Of a DNA stretch of 64,000 bases, positions 10,056 to 18,829 are shown piece after piece (within the stretch, counting starts at the first letter, position 1; every line of letters begins with the position of its first letter). This DNA is from Paludibacter sp. UBA6032 (GTDB lineage: Bacteria; Bacteroidota; Bacteroidia; Bacteroidales; Paludibacteraceae): NCBI GenBank assembly GCA_002427885.1, contig DIZI01000041.1:209268-273267 (forward strand), given 5' to 3'. Both the position numbers and the translations under genes were made by a program. The notes under the pieces were generated by a model. It was not told where the DNA came from. It did no database searches and was given only the letters and a program-made list of their open reading frames with translations.

Positions 10056-13000
10056 TTATTTAGCAACCATTACATAACCTTCTTTGTACTTGGGCCCGGA
10101 CTCAGAAATATAATCCATAATGAAAAAGTAAGTTCCATTCGAGACAATACTCCCTTTATAAGTACCATCCCACCCGTTATTTCCTTCAAAAATTAAAATT
10201 CCATTCCGATTATAAACTTTTATGTGCCATCCTTCCAAAAATACATCGTTCACACCATCACCATTTGGTGAAAAGCTATTTGTTACGGAGTTATTTACAA
10301 TCCAAAAACGTTTTGTGGCGTATTCGGGACAACCATTCGGATTAATTACTTTCAATTTCACATCATAAAAACCTTCTTTCAATACATTGAATGAATGTTC
10401 CACATCATATCCATTACCAACAGTTCCATCTCCAAAATCCCAGGAATAATTGGAAAATGGAATATTTTCGCTCCACAAGTGTAAGGGCTTTTTATCTAGG
10501 GACAATTCCTCTCTATCTGATTGTATGGTATAGTTGAAAAGGTCACAAGTCACTTTAAATTTCAAGGTATCCAAACAACCATCCGTTGAGGTGCAAATTA
10601 CACTATAATCGCCCTTATGCTTAATCATTAAACTATCGGCCATAGAATCATCACTCCATCTGTGAGTTACCGCATTCGATACCCGTTGAATGATTGAATC
10701 TCCTTCACACAGCTTTATTTCATTCTCATACAACAATTTAGGTAAGGGTGCAAAAACAACCGTTTTTTGATATATACTACTGCAAGACTCACTTGAAATA
10801 GTTAATTTTACATTATAGGTCCCATAGGTTGAGAAACTATGCTGGACATTTTTAAGTGTCGAGTTTTCACCATCTCCAAAATCCCATGAATAATTATAAT
10901 TCTGTCCGATAACATCCGGATCCAATGCATTAAATTGTGATAAATACCTCGTGCAATCAATAAGTTGATAATCAATTCCAACAAAAGTTTCAATATTAAA
11001 TAATATACTGGATGATAATCCGTAAGCATCAGTCACCTTCAAATTCACAGTTCCATTCTGGTTTGTTGTCATGATTTCATTATTGACTCCACTAACAATT
11101 CCTCTGCTCCAAACGAATTGGTAAGGTGGAATTCCACCCGTAACAATAGCTGTACATACTTTTACCGGTTCTTTAGTACTACAATCAAAATCGTTTTTCA
11201 TACTCACGTTCAGAACGATAGGTTTTTGGGTAAACACCTCAAACTGTGCCATTTGTATACACTGTTTTGAATCGGTTACACTCACTAAATAATTACCTTC
11301 GGGAATATTGCTAATATCTTTGGTGGTAGCTCCATTAGACCATGCATAAGTATAAGGTGGATTGCCACCGGTTACAAAAATATTTATTGCACCACTTCTG
11401 GCATCCGCATTATTGATAATATGTGTTATACTCGAAGTGATTACAATTTTAGATGACTCTGTTAAAGTAAATGATGCAATTTGAGGGGCACAATTATTTT
11501 TATCTGTAACTGTAAAATCATAAACTCCTGGTCCGCAATTAACTAAATCTTCTGTGTTGGCGTAAGCAATTCCATCTTTTGTCCATGCAAAACTATAAGG
11601 TAAAGTTCCACCCGAAACAGTTAAAGAAATTGAACCATTTGCAGCTCCGAAACAATCAATATTTTTAACATTATCTGTTGTTATTGTAATTGGTCCGGGA
11701 TCTAAAACGGTAAAGCTTTTGACATTTGAGCATCCAGTAGAATCGATTGCAGTCAGTTGATAAACTCCAGACTTTAAACCGGATAAATTAATTGCATTTG
11801 AGCTAAATCCATTTGGTCCAGTCCATGTTGTCAAATATGGATTTGTAATTGTATAAGGAATACCGCCGCTAATATTTGATGTTATTTTACCATCATTAGC
11901 TCCCGCACAAGTTATATTATTGATGGTGGCGCTAATATTAATTTGTGGATTTACAGTTACAACAACATTAAAATCTGAACCTGCACATGATCCTGAAATA
12001 GGAGTAACTGTGTAAGTTGCAGTAGCAAGTCTGATGGAATTATTAACCAATGTTTGACTAATTGAGTTTTTCGCGGTTGTATTGGCTGAAGTACCTGAGA
12101 TAGTTCCGATAGGACTGATAACAGGATCAGACCATGTGTAAGTTGTACCCACAGGAACAACATCGCCATTGAAATTAGTTGGTATTACTGAGAAAGTTTC
12201 ACCACTACAAATAAGCAAATCATGTTCTGAAATTACCGGATTTGGATTTACAGTAATTTGAGCAAGGCTGGAAGTCAGATTGTTGCAACCTCCGGATGAA
12301 AGTGTAATTTTACAATAATAATACATAGTTCCAATAACGGGAACAGGTGTTGTATAAACAGAATCAGTTGCACCGGGAACCAAAGTACCTGTTGTATTAT
12401 TGTTCAACGTATTTTGATACCATTGATAACTGGCCTTTCCTACTCCATTTATATAAGTTACAGACAAAACAGTCGGTGTTCCTCCTTCACAAATTGTGCT
12501 TGAGGCTGGCTGATTAACAAATGTAGGAGGTGGAACCACAATTAGTTCCGACGTATTACTGGTTGCATCACAACCCAAACCAGATGGTTGAGTGATTAAA
12601 CAATAATAATAACTTGTTCCTACTATTGAAGTTGGAGGAGTATATGTCGATGTAATTGCACCTGGAATAATACTTCCGGAAGTATTATTATTTACGGAAT
12701 TTTTATACCATTGATACGAAAAAGCACCTAGCCCACCCGATGCAGTAACATTTAAATCGGCCGATCCGGTACTCTGACATAATATTTGTGAAACAATAGG
12801 TTGTAAGGTAACAACCGGATCAGATACAACAGCAATTTCGGTTGTGTTGCTTGTTAATGATCCACAACCACTTCCGGAGAAAGTCAGGACTAAATAAAAA
12901 TAGTAATTTTTGGGTATTGTAAATACGGCCGGTGTAAATAATGAATCAGTTGCGCCGGGAATAATACTTCCACCTACATTTGAATTAACATTGTTCGAAT

Positions 13001-16000
13001 ACCATTGATAAGATGCATTTCCTGCTCCTCCGGTATAACTTATATGCAAAGGAGTTGAAGTTGTTCCTCCAACACATATATTAATCAATGGTGATGGCTG
13101 AACACTTATTGCAGGAACAGCATTCACAGTAATTCTAGCTGTATTGGATGTTATTACCGAACAAGTTCCTGTTGGTAATGTAATAATACAATAATAATAG
13201 GTTGTTCCCAAAGAGGATGATGGTGGATTATAAGATGAATTTGTTTCACCTATTATTTGAGTTCCAGTTGTATTGTCATCCGAATTATTAGAATACCATT
13301 GGTATAACGGAATTCCCGATCCGTTAATATATTCTACTGTTAATGTTTTTGGAATTCCGTTAAGACAAACTGATTCTGAAACCGGTTGTTTACTGAAAAC
13401 CGGAGAAGACATAACATTTACTTCTGCCGTGTTACTAACTACTTCACAATTTAACCCGGGTGCTTGAGTTACCAAACAATAATAGTAATTTTTACTAACC
13501 GAAATTGTAGAAGGAATATATATAGAATCGGTTGCACCTATAATTTGAGTTCCGGTAGTTGTGTTATTGGATGCATTAATAAACCATTGAAAATTATATT
13601 TCCCAACTCCTCCTGTAACTACGACAACCAGCTTTGATGGCGTGGAACCCTGACAAACTGTTTGTGTAATTAATGGTTGTGGATTATTAATTATAGGATC
13701 AGTAACAACATTAATTTGAGCAGAATTACTGGTTATTGAACCACAACTACCGACTGATAGGGTTAACTCAACATAATAGTAATAACTTCCAATTGCAGTA
13801 AAAACAGGAGGAGTAAAACTGGAATTTGTTGCACCGGTTATAGCCGTGCCACCACTATTAGAATTAGTCGTGTTTGAAAACCACTGATAAGAAGCTGTTC
13901 CGGCCCCTCCCGAATAACTTACAGATAATGGGGCAGTTCCTCCTACGCAAATATTTTGTAATGGTTTTGGTTCTGAACTAAACGTTGGAATCGCAGCCAC
14001 TGTTACCCGGGCGGTATTGGATGTAATTCCATTACAAACACCTCCTGATGGAAATGAAATAACACAATAATAATAGTTTATTCCCGGAATCACAGAAAGT
14101 GGATCATAAGTTGCATTAGTTGCTCCTAAAATTTCAGTTCCGGTAGAAGTATTATCATCAGTATTTGCATACCACTGATATGATGGAGCACTTAAAACTC
14201 CGGTAAAAGAGACTGATAATGTTGTTGGAGTACCGCCCTGACAAACAGTACTTGAATCGGGTTGTGAAGTAAAAACGGCAACTGGATTGACAGTTATAAC
14301 ATAATTGGTTACAACTCCCGAACAGTTTCCAGACTTCGGAGTTATTGCGTAAGTGACAGTCCCGGGTACGTTGTCTGTTGTTGTTATCGTTTGAGTGGGA
14401 ATCGTTTTTGTATCACCTGAAGCCGTAAATCCTGAAACTCCTGCAGTAGCTATGGCAGTCCAGGTAAAAGCAGTACCGGAAATATCTGAGGTTAAAGTAA
14501 CCGGAATTGTCTGTTGTCCGGAACAAATGGTTTGACTTAAAGATGAATTAGTCAATATCGGAATCTGATTTACTTTAAAAGTTTTAATTGAAGTTATTGA
14601 AACGCCACATTCGTTGAATATTGAAAGTGAAACTTCATAATTACCAGGATTATTGTAAGTTATTGTTCCCGGATTTTCAGTATTTGCAGTAGAAGGAGTT
14701 CCTCCCGGAAAACTCCAGGTAAAACCCGATGTCGGTGAACAGCTATTCACAACTGCAGTAGGAGTTATGGCAGCAGTACCACAATAATCTGGTATATCAT
14801 TTATAGCAACAGTAGGAGTTTTCTTTACAGTTACAGTTTGCGTAGTTGACTTATTCCCGCACGCATTTCCTACTGACAATTGAATAGTATATGTTCCGGG
14901 ATTGGTAAACTGAAAAGATGGGTTATTTGATGATGAGCTAGTACCATTTGTATATGTATAAGCCGAAGTTGTACCACAATTACCGGCTGTATAACTAACA
15001 TCCCATTTGTAAACAGGTGTGGTACAGGCATCTGTTACTATTGTGGAATTAGTTGTAGTAACAGTCAGAGGAGTACAACCGGTATTTGTATCTATAGTAA
15101 AAAGAGGCGTTATCGGTCCCTCAACACAAATTGTTTGCGTTTTCTGTGCAATTCCACATTTATTTCCCAACTTCAACGTAATGCTGTAGGTTCCCGGTAT
15201 TGAAAATACCGGACATATAACATTTGAACCGGATGTCCAGACACCCGGATTAGCTGATCCGGAATCATTCCCAAGACTTCCACTTGCTAAGGTAACTCCT
15301 GTTGAAGGCGAGATTGACCAGACAGTACTTGGATTCAGACAACCGCTTGAACCGGCTGTATTACCCTGTGTGGATGTATTTGTCAGACAAATAGAATTAT
15401 TTGAACAAATAACTGAGCCGGGTAATGTAAAATTGGCAACCGGAGGACTTGAAACATAAATTGGTACAACAACTCCTTCCGATTTTCCACATGGATTCTC
15501 CGCAACTATTGTTGCTGAAAAGGAATTCGGATAGGCACCACTTGTCGTTCCACAAGATGATTTTGTAAAAGTATGTGAAACTGAAGAGGGCGGTGGATGA
15601 TTATATATTTCAGGCGATGAACCATCAGAATATGTTACTGTATAAGTAGTTCCAGCCGGATTATTACGTGTTCCCTGAATTGGAAAAGTTAATGTCGTAA
15701 GATTACAAATATCGGTACTGGCGGGAGTACCTAAAATGACTGCGGGATTAGCTCCGATAAAAACTATATAGGGTTGTACAGTAGAACATCCGTTTGGACC
15801 TTCAATAGTATAAACCACATTCCATAATCCGATTTTAAAACTATGATTTATCGTTGACCACGATGTGGAAATAAAATCGGCTGTACCGTCACCCCAATTG
15901 ATTGTGTATTTAAGGTTGGATGAAATAGTTGTCGATGCATTTATAAAAGTCAATGTTGCAACTGCATTGGCACAGGTTTCAAAAACCGGTACTCCATTAA

Positions 16001-16721
16001 TAATTTTACCTGATCCGGAACCGGTTATTGTTGCATCAGGTATCTGAAACAAAGTAATTGGTTTCGTTATTGATTCCGAGCAATTGGTTGTCAGGTTTGT
16101 AACTGTCAATTGCACATTAAAAGTCTGACTACCTGTCCCGACACCTGTTGTAAATTTATGAGTGGGATTCTGATCAGAAGAGCTAGAAGAATCTCCAAAA
16201 TTCCAGTTATAAGAATAAGAACCGGAACCTGTTACAGTAGATGTGAATTGAACTGCTGCGCCGGAACATTGATTATCGGCAAATGAAAAATCAGGAATTG
16301 GTAAGGGATTAATCGTGACAGTTGCTGTTCCGTTTTGTGGCTCTGTTGAATTTGCATCGCCAACGCTCTTAAGGTTATAAACAAATGCTCCAGCCACATT
16401 AGTTGGCACAGCCAGCGTTACACTACTTCCGGAAGTCGTTTTTATTGGGGTATTACTGCCGTTATTAATGCTGTAGGTAAAAGTATAAGGAGGTGTACCT
16501 CCTAAACCGGTGAAAGTAATGACCGGACTTGTTGCATTCTGGCATTCGGTTGTAGTCCCACTTATGGTAGCGGATATTATATCAGGTACTTGCGCAATTT
16601 GATTAGTTATATTTTCAAATGAGTATATTTCATTTTCAAATAAACTTCCATTCGCTGCTGATGAATTGTTCGCAATAAATATAAAAAATAAAAAAAAGAT
16701 GAACCTAAAACACTGTCTCAT
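10056..16721 (-). CDS. Giant SprB-like adhesin 2 with PKD, Ig-like and SprB repeats and type B T9SS sorting domain
   Basis: The 2221-residue protein is a paralogue of adhesin 1. The signal peptide is MRQCFRFIFFLFFIFIANNS. Residues about 44-216 hold an extra region absent from adhesin 1: a GGTPPYTFTYS unit and a PKD domain with NWNFGDSSSSSDQ. From about residue 228 (DATITGSGSGK, NGVPVFETC) it follows adhesin 1. Seven QWY/QWF Ig-like domains (about 820-1490) lie in the same ABC-ABC-A order, then a PKD-like unit. It has only three SprB-type units (about 1594-1828) against six in adhesin 1. Two WDFGDG PKD domains follow, then a type B C-terminal domain (about 2149-2221, FSPNGDGVNDVF, VYNRNGILIFEG). 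It is expected on the cell surface after T9SS export. No cysteine protease, lectin or enzyme domain was recognised. Confidence 0.9.
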   Translation of the reverse strand: MRQCFRFIFFLFFIFIANNSSAANGSLFENEIYSFENITNQIAQVPDIISATISGTTTECQNATSPVITFTGLGGTPPYTFTYSINNGSNTPIKTTSGSSVTLAVPTNVAGAFVYNLKSVGDANSTEPQNGTATVTINPLPIPDFSFADNQCSGAAVQFTSTVTGSGSYSYNWNFGDSSSSSDQNPTHKFTTGVGTGSQTFNVQLTVTNLTTNCSESITKPITLFQIPDATITGSGSGKIINGVPVFETCANAVATLTFINASTTISSNLKYTINWGDGTADFISTSWSTINHSFKIGLWNVVYTIEGPNGCSTVQPYIVFIGANPAVILGTPASTDICNLTTLTFPIQGTRNNPAGTTYTVTYSDGSSPEIYNHPPPSSVSHTFTKSSCGTTSGAYPNSFSATIVAENPCGKSEGVVVPIYVSSPPVANFTLPGSVICSNNSICLTNTSTQGNTAGSSGCLNPSTVWSISPSTGVTLASGSLGNDSGSANPGVWTSGSNVICPVFSIPGTYSITLKLGNKCGIAQKTQTICVEGPITPLFTIDTNTGCTPLTVTTTNSTIVTDACTTPVYKWDVSYTAGNCGTTSAYTYTNGTSSSSNNPSFQFTNPGTYTIQLSVGNACGNKSTTQTVTVKKTPTVAINDIPDYCGTAAITPTAVVNSCSPTSGFTWSFPGGTPSTANTENPGTITYNNPGNYEVSLSIFNECGVSITSIKTFKVNQIPILTNSSLSQTICSGQQTIPVTLTSDISGTAFTWTAIATAGVSGFTASGDTKTIPTQTITTTDNVPGTVTYAITPKSGNCSGVVTNYVITVNPVAVFTSQPDSSTVCQGGTPTTLSVSFTGVLSAPSYQWYANTDDNTSTGTEILGATNATYDPLSVIPGINYYYCVISFPSGGVCNGITSNTARVTVAAIPTFSSEPKPLQNICVGGTAPLSVSYSGGAGTASYQWFSNTTNSNSGGTAITGATNSSFTPPVFTAIGSYYYYVELTLSVGSCGSITSNSAQINVVTDPIINNPQPLITQTVCQGSTPSKLVVVVTGGVGKYNFQWFINASNNTTTGTQIIGATDSIYIPSTISVSKNYYYCLVTQAPGLNCEVVSNTAEVNVMSSPVFSKQPVSESVCLNGIPKTLTVEYINGSGIPLYQWYSNNSDDNTTGTQIIGETNSSYNPPSSSLGTTYYYCIITLPTGTCSVITSNTARITVNAVPAISVQPSPLINICVGGTTSTPLHISYTGGAGNASYQWYSNNVNSNVGGSIIPGATDSLFTPAVFTIPKNYYFYLVLTFSGSGCGSLTSNTTEIAVVSDPVVTLQPIVSQILCQSTGSADLNVTASGGLGAFSYQWYKNSVNNNTSGSIIPGAITSTYTPPTSIVGTSYYYCLITQPSGLGCDATSNTSELIVVPPPTFVNQPASSTICEGGTPTVLSVTYINGVGKASYQWYQNTLNNNTTGTLVPGATDSVYTTPVPVIGTMYYYCKITLSSGGCNNLTSSLAQITVNPNPVISEHDLLICSGETFSVIPTNFNGDVVPVGTTYTWSDPVISPIGTISGTSANTTAKNSISQTLVNNSIRLATATYTVTPISGSCAGSDFNVVVTVNPQINISATINNITCAGANDGKITSNISGGIPYTITNPYLTTWTGPNGFSSNAINLSGLKSGVYQLTAIDSTGCSNVKSFTVLDPGPITITTDNVKNIDCFGAANGSISLTVSGGTLPYSFAWTKDGIAYANTEDLVNCGPGVYDFTVTDKNNCAPQIASFTLTESSKIVITSSITHIINNADARSGAINIFVTGGNPPYTYAWSNGATTKDISNIPEGNYLVSVTDSKQCIQMAQFEVFTQKPIVLNVSMKNDFDCSTKEPVKVCTAIVTGGIPPYQFVWSRGIVSGVNNEIMTTNQNGTVNLKVTDAYGLSSSILFNIETFVGIDYQLIDCTRYLSQFNALDPDVIGQNYNYSWDFGDGENSTLKNVQHSFSTYGTYNVKLTISSESCSSIYQKTVVFAPLPKLLYENEIKLCEGDSIIQRVSNAVTHRWSDDSMADSLMIKHKGDYSVICTSTDGCLDTLKFKVTCDLFNYTIQSDREELSLDKKPLHLWSENIPFSNYSWDFGDGTVGNGYDVEHSFNVLKEGFYDVKLKVINPNGCPEYATKRFWIVNNSVTNSFSPNGDGVNDVFLEGWHIKVYNRNGILIFEGNNGWDGTYKGSIVSNGTYFFIMDYISESGPKYKEGYVMVAK
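11240..11940 (-). repeat. Three SprB-type repeats inside adhesin 2
   Basis: Two clear units (ITCAGANDG and IDCFGAANG openings) and a third that has lost the opening cysteine (NADARSG) but keeps GGNPPYTYAWSNG. They correspond to units 1, 2 and 6 of adhesin 1. Confidence 0.7.
12245..14265 (-). repeat. Higher-order tandem repeat ABC-ABC-A of Ig-like domains in adhesin 2
   Basis: Seven units start near 14250, 13955, 13660, 13370, 13080, 12785 and 12500. The openings are A CQGGTPTTL, B CVGGTAPL, C CQGSTPSKL, A CLNGIPKTL, B CVGGTTSTPL, C CQSTGSADL, A CEGGTPTVL. This is the same arrangement and spacing as in adhesin 1, with A-to-A steps of about 875 bp. Confidence 0.8.
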
Positions 16722-16792
16722 AAGCTCTCTATTTTGTAATCAGCAGCGGGGATCAATTGATTAATTTAATTTAAACTTCATTTACAAGAATG

Positions 16793-16833
16793 GAATATTC
16801 AAAATGAACAGAGATATTGTGAATATTCAAAAT
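16793..16833. repeat. Two copies of GAATATTCAAAAT upstream of adhesin 2
   Basis: Identical 13-bp direct repeats at 16793-16805 and 16821-16833 each contain the palindrome GAATATTC. The centres are 28 bp apart, about 70-110 bp before the adhesin 2 start. This may be a regulator binding pair; it is uncertain because the region is AT-rich. Confidence 0.45.
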
Positions 16834-16886
16834 ACGTTGTAAAAATACAAAAAAAATAACAAAAAAAAAGCATAAATAAATAAAAT

Positions 16887-17945
16887 CTAAATTATTTCTC
16901 CACTTCCAATGCAAATCTTAGATTCAGCATCATAAACAACCCCAAATTGTCCTGGGGCTATGCCTTGAAGTTTATCATCAGAGACTAAATGGAACGTACC
17001 ATCAGCATATGAGATTTTGCCGCGAATGAATTCTGGAGCATGCCTGATTTTAAAAGTTACATCAAAATCAATAGAGCTATTGAAAGGATTATCTGTTATA
17101 AAATGAAAATCACGCATTGAAAATTCGTATCCATATTGAGCTTCAGCATCAAAGCCCTTGGAAACATATACTATATTCGCTTCAACATTTTTCCTGATAA
17201 CATACCATGGCCCTCCGGAAAGTCCTAAACCTTTTCGTTGACCAACTGTATGAAACCAGAAACCTTTATGAGTACCTACTTTTTTCCCTGTTTCCAATTC
17301 TACAACAGGGCCTTCTTTTTCACCTAAATAACGACGGATAAAATCATTATAATTCACTTTTCCTAAGAAGCAGATACCCTGACTATCCTGGCGCTTTGCA
17401 CTTGGCAGGCCTGCACGTTCGGCTATATCACGGACTTCACTTTTCATTAAATGTCCGATTGGAAACATAAGTTTCGAAACTTGCAAATAATTGATTTGAG
17501 CCAAAAAATCGGTTTGATCTTTAATCGGATCTTTCGCTGTGGAAAGGTACACTTTTCCGTCCCGTTCGGTAGTAGTTGCATAATGACCCGTTGCTGTTTT
17601 ATCAAAATCTTTTCCGACCTGTTGTTCAAAAACACCAAACTTAATCAACTTGTTACACATCACATCAGGATTAGGAGTTAATCCCTGTTTCACTTTTTCA
17701 ATAGTATAAGCCACTACATTATCCCAATAATCTTTATGTAAATCAATCACATCCAAAGAACAACCGTATTTTCGAGCGATTAAAGATGCCATTTCAATAT
17801 CTTCTTCGGAAGTACAATGAAGCAGTTCATCATCATCCATCCCTATTTTAATATAAAATAGCGACGGATTATAGCCTGCATCTTTTAATAGATGAACTAC
17901 GACAGAGCTATCTACTCCACCCGATAATAAAGTTGCGATATTCAT
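16887..17945 (-). CDS. mnmA: tRNA-specific 2-thiouridylase MnmA
   Basis: The 352-residue protein installs the 2-thio group on wobble U34 of Lys, Glu and Gln tRNAs, taking sulfur from a persulfide relay and activating the base with ATP. The N-terminal PP-loop SGGVDSS is visible, as are the two catalytic cysteines in NPDVMCN and SQGICFLG and the family blocks ATGHYA and GQRKGLGLSGG. An ATG at 18002 would extend the protein by 19 unconserved residues and overlap the upstream regulator gene. The ATG at 17945, directly before NIATLLSGGVDSS, is chosen. It is read with the LuxR-type regulator upstream (31-bp gap). Bacteroidota often carry more than one MnmA-like gene, so another copy may exist elsewhere. 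Confidence 0.9.
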   Translation of the reverse strand: MNIATLLSGGVDSSVVVHLLKDAGYNPSLFYIKIGMDDDELLHCTSEEDIEMASLIARKYGCSLDVIDLHKDYWDNVVAYTIEKVKQGLTPNPDVMCNKLIKFGVFEQQVGKDFDKTATGHYATTTERDGKVYLSTAKDPIKDQTDFLAQINYLQVSKLMFPIGHLMKSEVRDIAERAGLPSAKRQDSQGICFLGKVNYNDFIRRYLGEKEGPVVELETGKKVGTHKGFWFHTVGQRKGLGLSGGPWYVIRKNVEANIVYVSKGFDAEAQYGYEFSMRDFHFITDNPFNSSIDFDVTFKIRHAPEFIRGKISYADGTFHLVSDDKLQGIAPGQFGVVYDAESKICIGSGEII

Positions 17946-17976
17946 TTTTACTTTTGCACTTTTCTGATTTTGAAAC

Positions 17977-18627
17977 TTAGATATAGTACTCTGCCAGATC
18001 AACTATACCGGCACGTATAGCATATTTAGTAGCTTCGTGAACGTTATTTACTTCAATTTTACGGAAGATATTCTTCCTGTGAGTCATAATGGTATGAGCA
18101 CTAACAAACCGTTTTGCAGCAATTTCTTTTGTCGTTCTCCCTAAAGCCATTTCTTTTAAAATTTCTTGCTCAGTAGGTGTCAGTAATTGTTTATGCTGTT
18201 TACTGGTGCTTTTAGAACTATCTAACAACAAGTTACTTACATGATTACAAATAAAACGGTTCCCTTTAATGGCTTCTTTAATGGCACTCGAGAGCTCCTC
18301 GTTTGCACTGTCTTTAAGCAATACACTAAATGAATGGGTATTATAAAGTAGTGTACGTAAGAAGTCATCGCTAAGTTCATCGGAAAATAAAATCCAATCT
18401 GTCTTATCAAATCGAATTTGCAAAATAATCAATTCGTTGACGCTCTCAAAATCGAACAAAGTATAATCGAGAATAACTAAAGAATCTGGCTTTTCAGTTA
18501 ATAAAGCAATCAACTCACTTTTATGCGTTACTTCCGGTATTTGAAATAATCCATAAAATTGTTGAATGATAAATTTCCAACCTGCTTTTGTGATATCCTG
18601 ATTATCTGCAAGTATAATACTTCTCAT
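17977..18627 (-). CDS. LuxR/NarL-type response regulator
   Basis: The 216-residue cytoplasmic transcription factor has an N-terminal receiver domain (about 1-125), with probable phospho-acceptor D54 in VILDYT, S82 in LFSDE and K105 in LLKDS. The C-terminal LuxR-type helix-turn-helix is at about 150-205 (LTPTEQEILKEMALGRTTKE, then TIMTHRKNIFRKI). No histidine kinase lies nearby, so its partner is unknown. It stands between the T9SS core operon and the two adhesin modules, all on the same strand, which makes it a candidate local regulator. That link is positional only. The receiver is rather divergent, so phosphorylation-independent action is possible. Confidence 0.85.
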   Translation of the reverse strand: MRSIILADNQDITKAGWKFIIQQFYGLFQIPEVTHKSELIALLTEKPDSLVILDYTLFDFESVNELIILQIRFDKTDWILFSDELSDDFLRTLLYNTHSFSVLLKDSANEELSSAIKEAIKGNRFICNHVSNLLLDSSKSTSKQHKQLLTPTEQEILKEMALGRTTKEIAAKRFVSAHTIMTHRKNIFRKIEVNNVHEATKYAIRAGIVDLAEYYI

Positions 18628-18713
18628 GTGTATACATAATTAATTAATACCTTCAAATAAATCGAACGAACGTTTCAACTGAATTTATTTTCAGGTAAAT
18701 GCAAAATAAGGTA

Positions 18714-18721
18714 CAAATTTA
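18714..18721 (-). promoter_or_regulatory. Possible -7 box of the response regulator gene
   Basis: The minus strand reads TAAATTTG, fitting TANNTTTG, about 87 bp before the start codon and just downstream of the por operon terminator. No -33 box was recognised. Confidence 0.3.
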
Positions 18722-18754
18722 CTGTTTTTAAATTGTTTAGAAGCGGGATTATCA

Positions 18755-18781
18755 AAAAAGACGACACGAAGTCGTCTTTTT
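18755..18781 (-). terminator. Terminator of the porPKLMN operon
   Basis: A perfect 11-bp stem (18755-18765 with 18771-18781, core GACGAC/GTCGTC) has a 5-nt loop and a U tract on the minus-strand transcript, 49 bp after the porN stop. It is symmetrical enough to act in both directions. Confidence 0.85.
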
Positions 18782-18829
18782 AAATTTTCATTCAGTATTA
18801 ATCTAAAGATATAGATTGTTTTTATTTTA

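Noticed and set aside
4825..14265. Regularly spaced repeats resembling an array
   Set aside because: The roughly 290-bp period and protein-level conservation show Ig-like domains in two coding sequences, not CRISPR repeats.
17946..18002. Longer start for mnmA overlapping the regulator gene
   Set aside because: The 19 extra residues are not conserved, and the PP-loop normally begins right after the first methionine.
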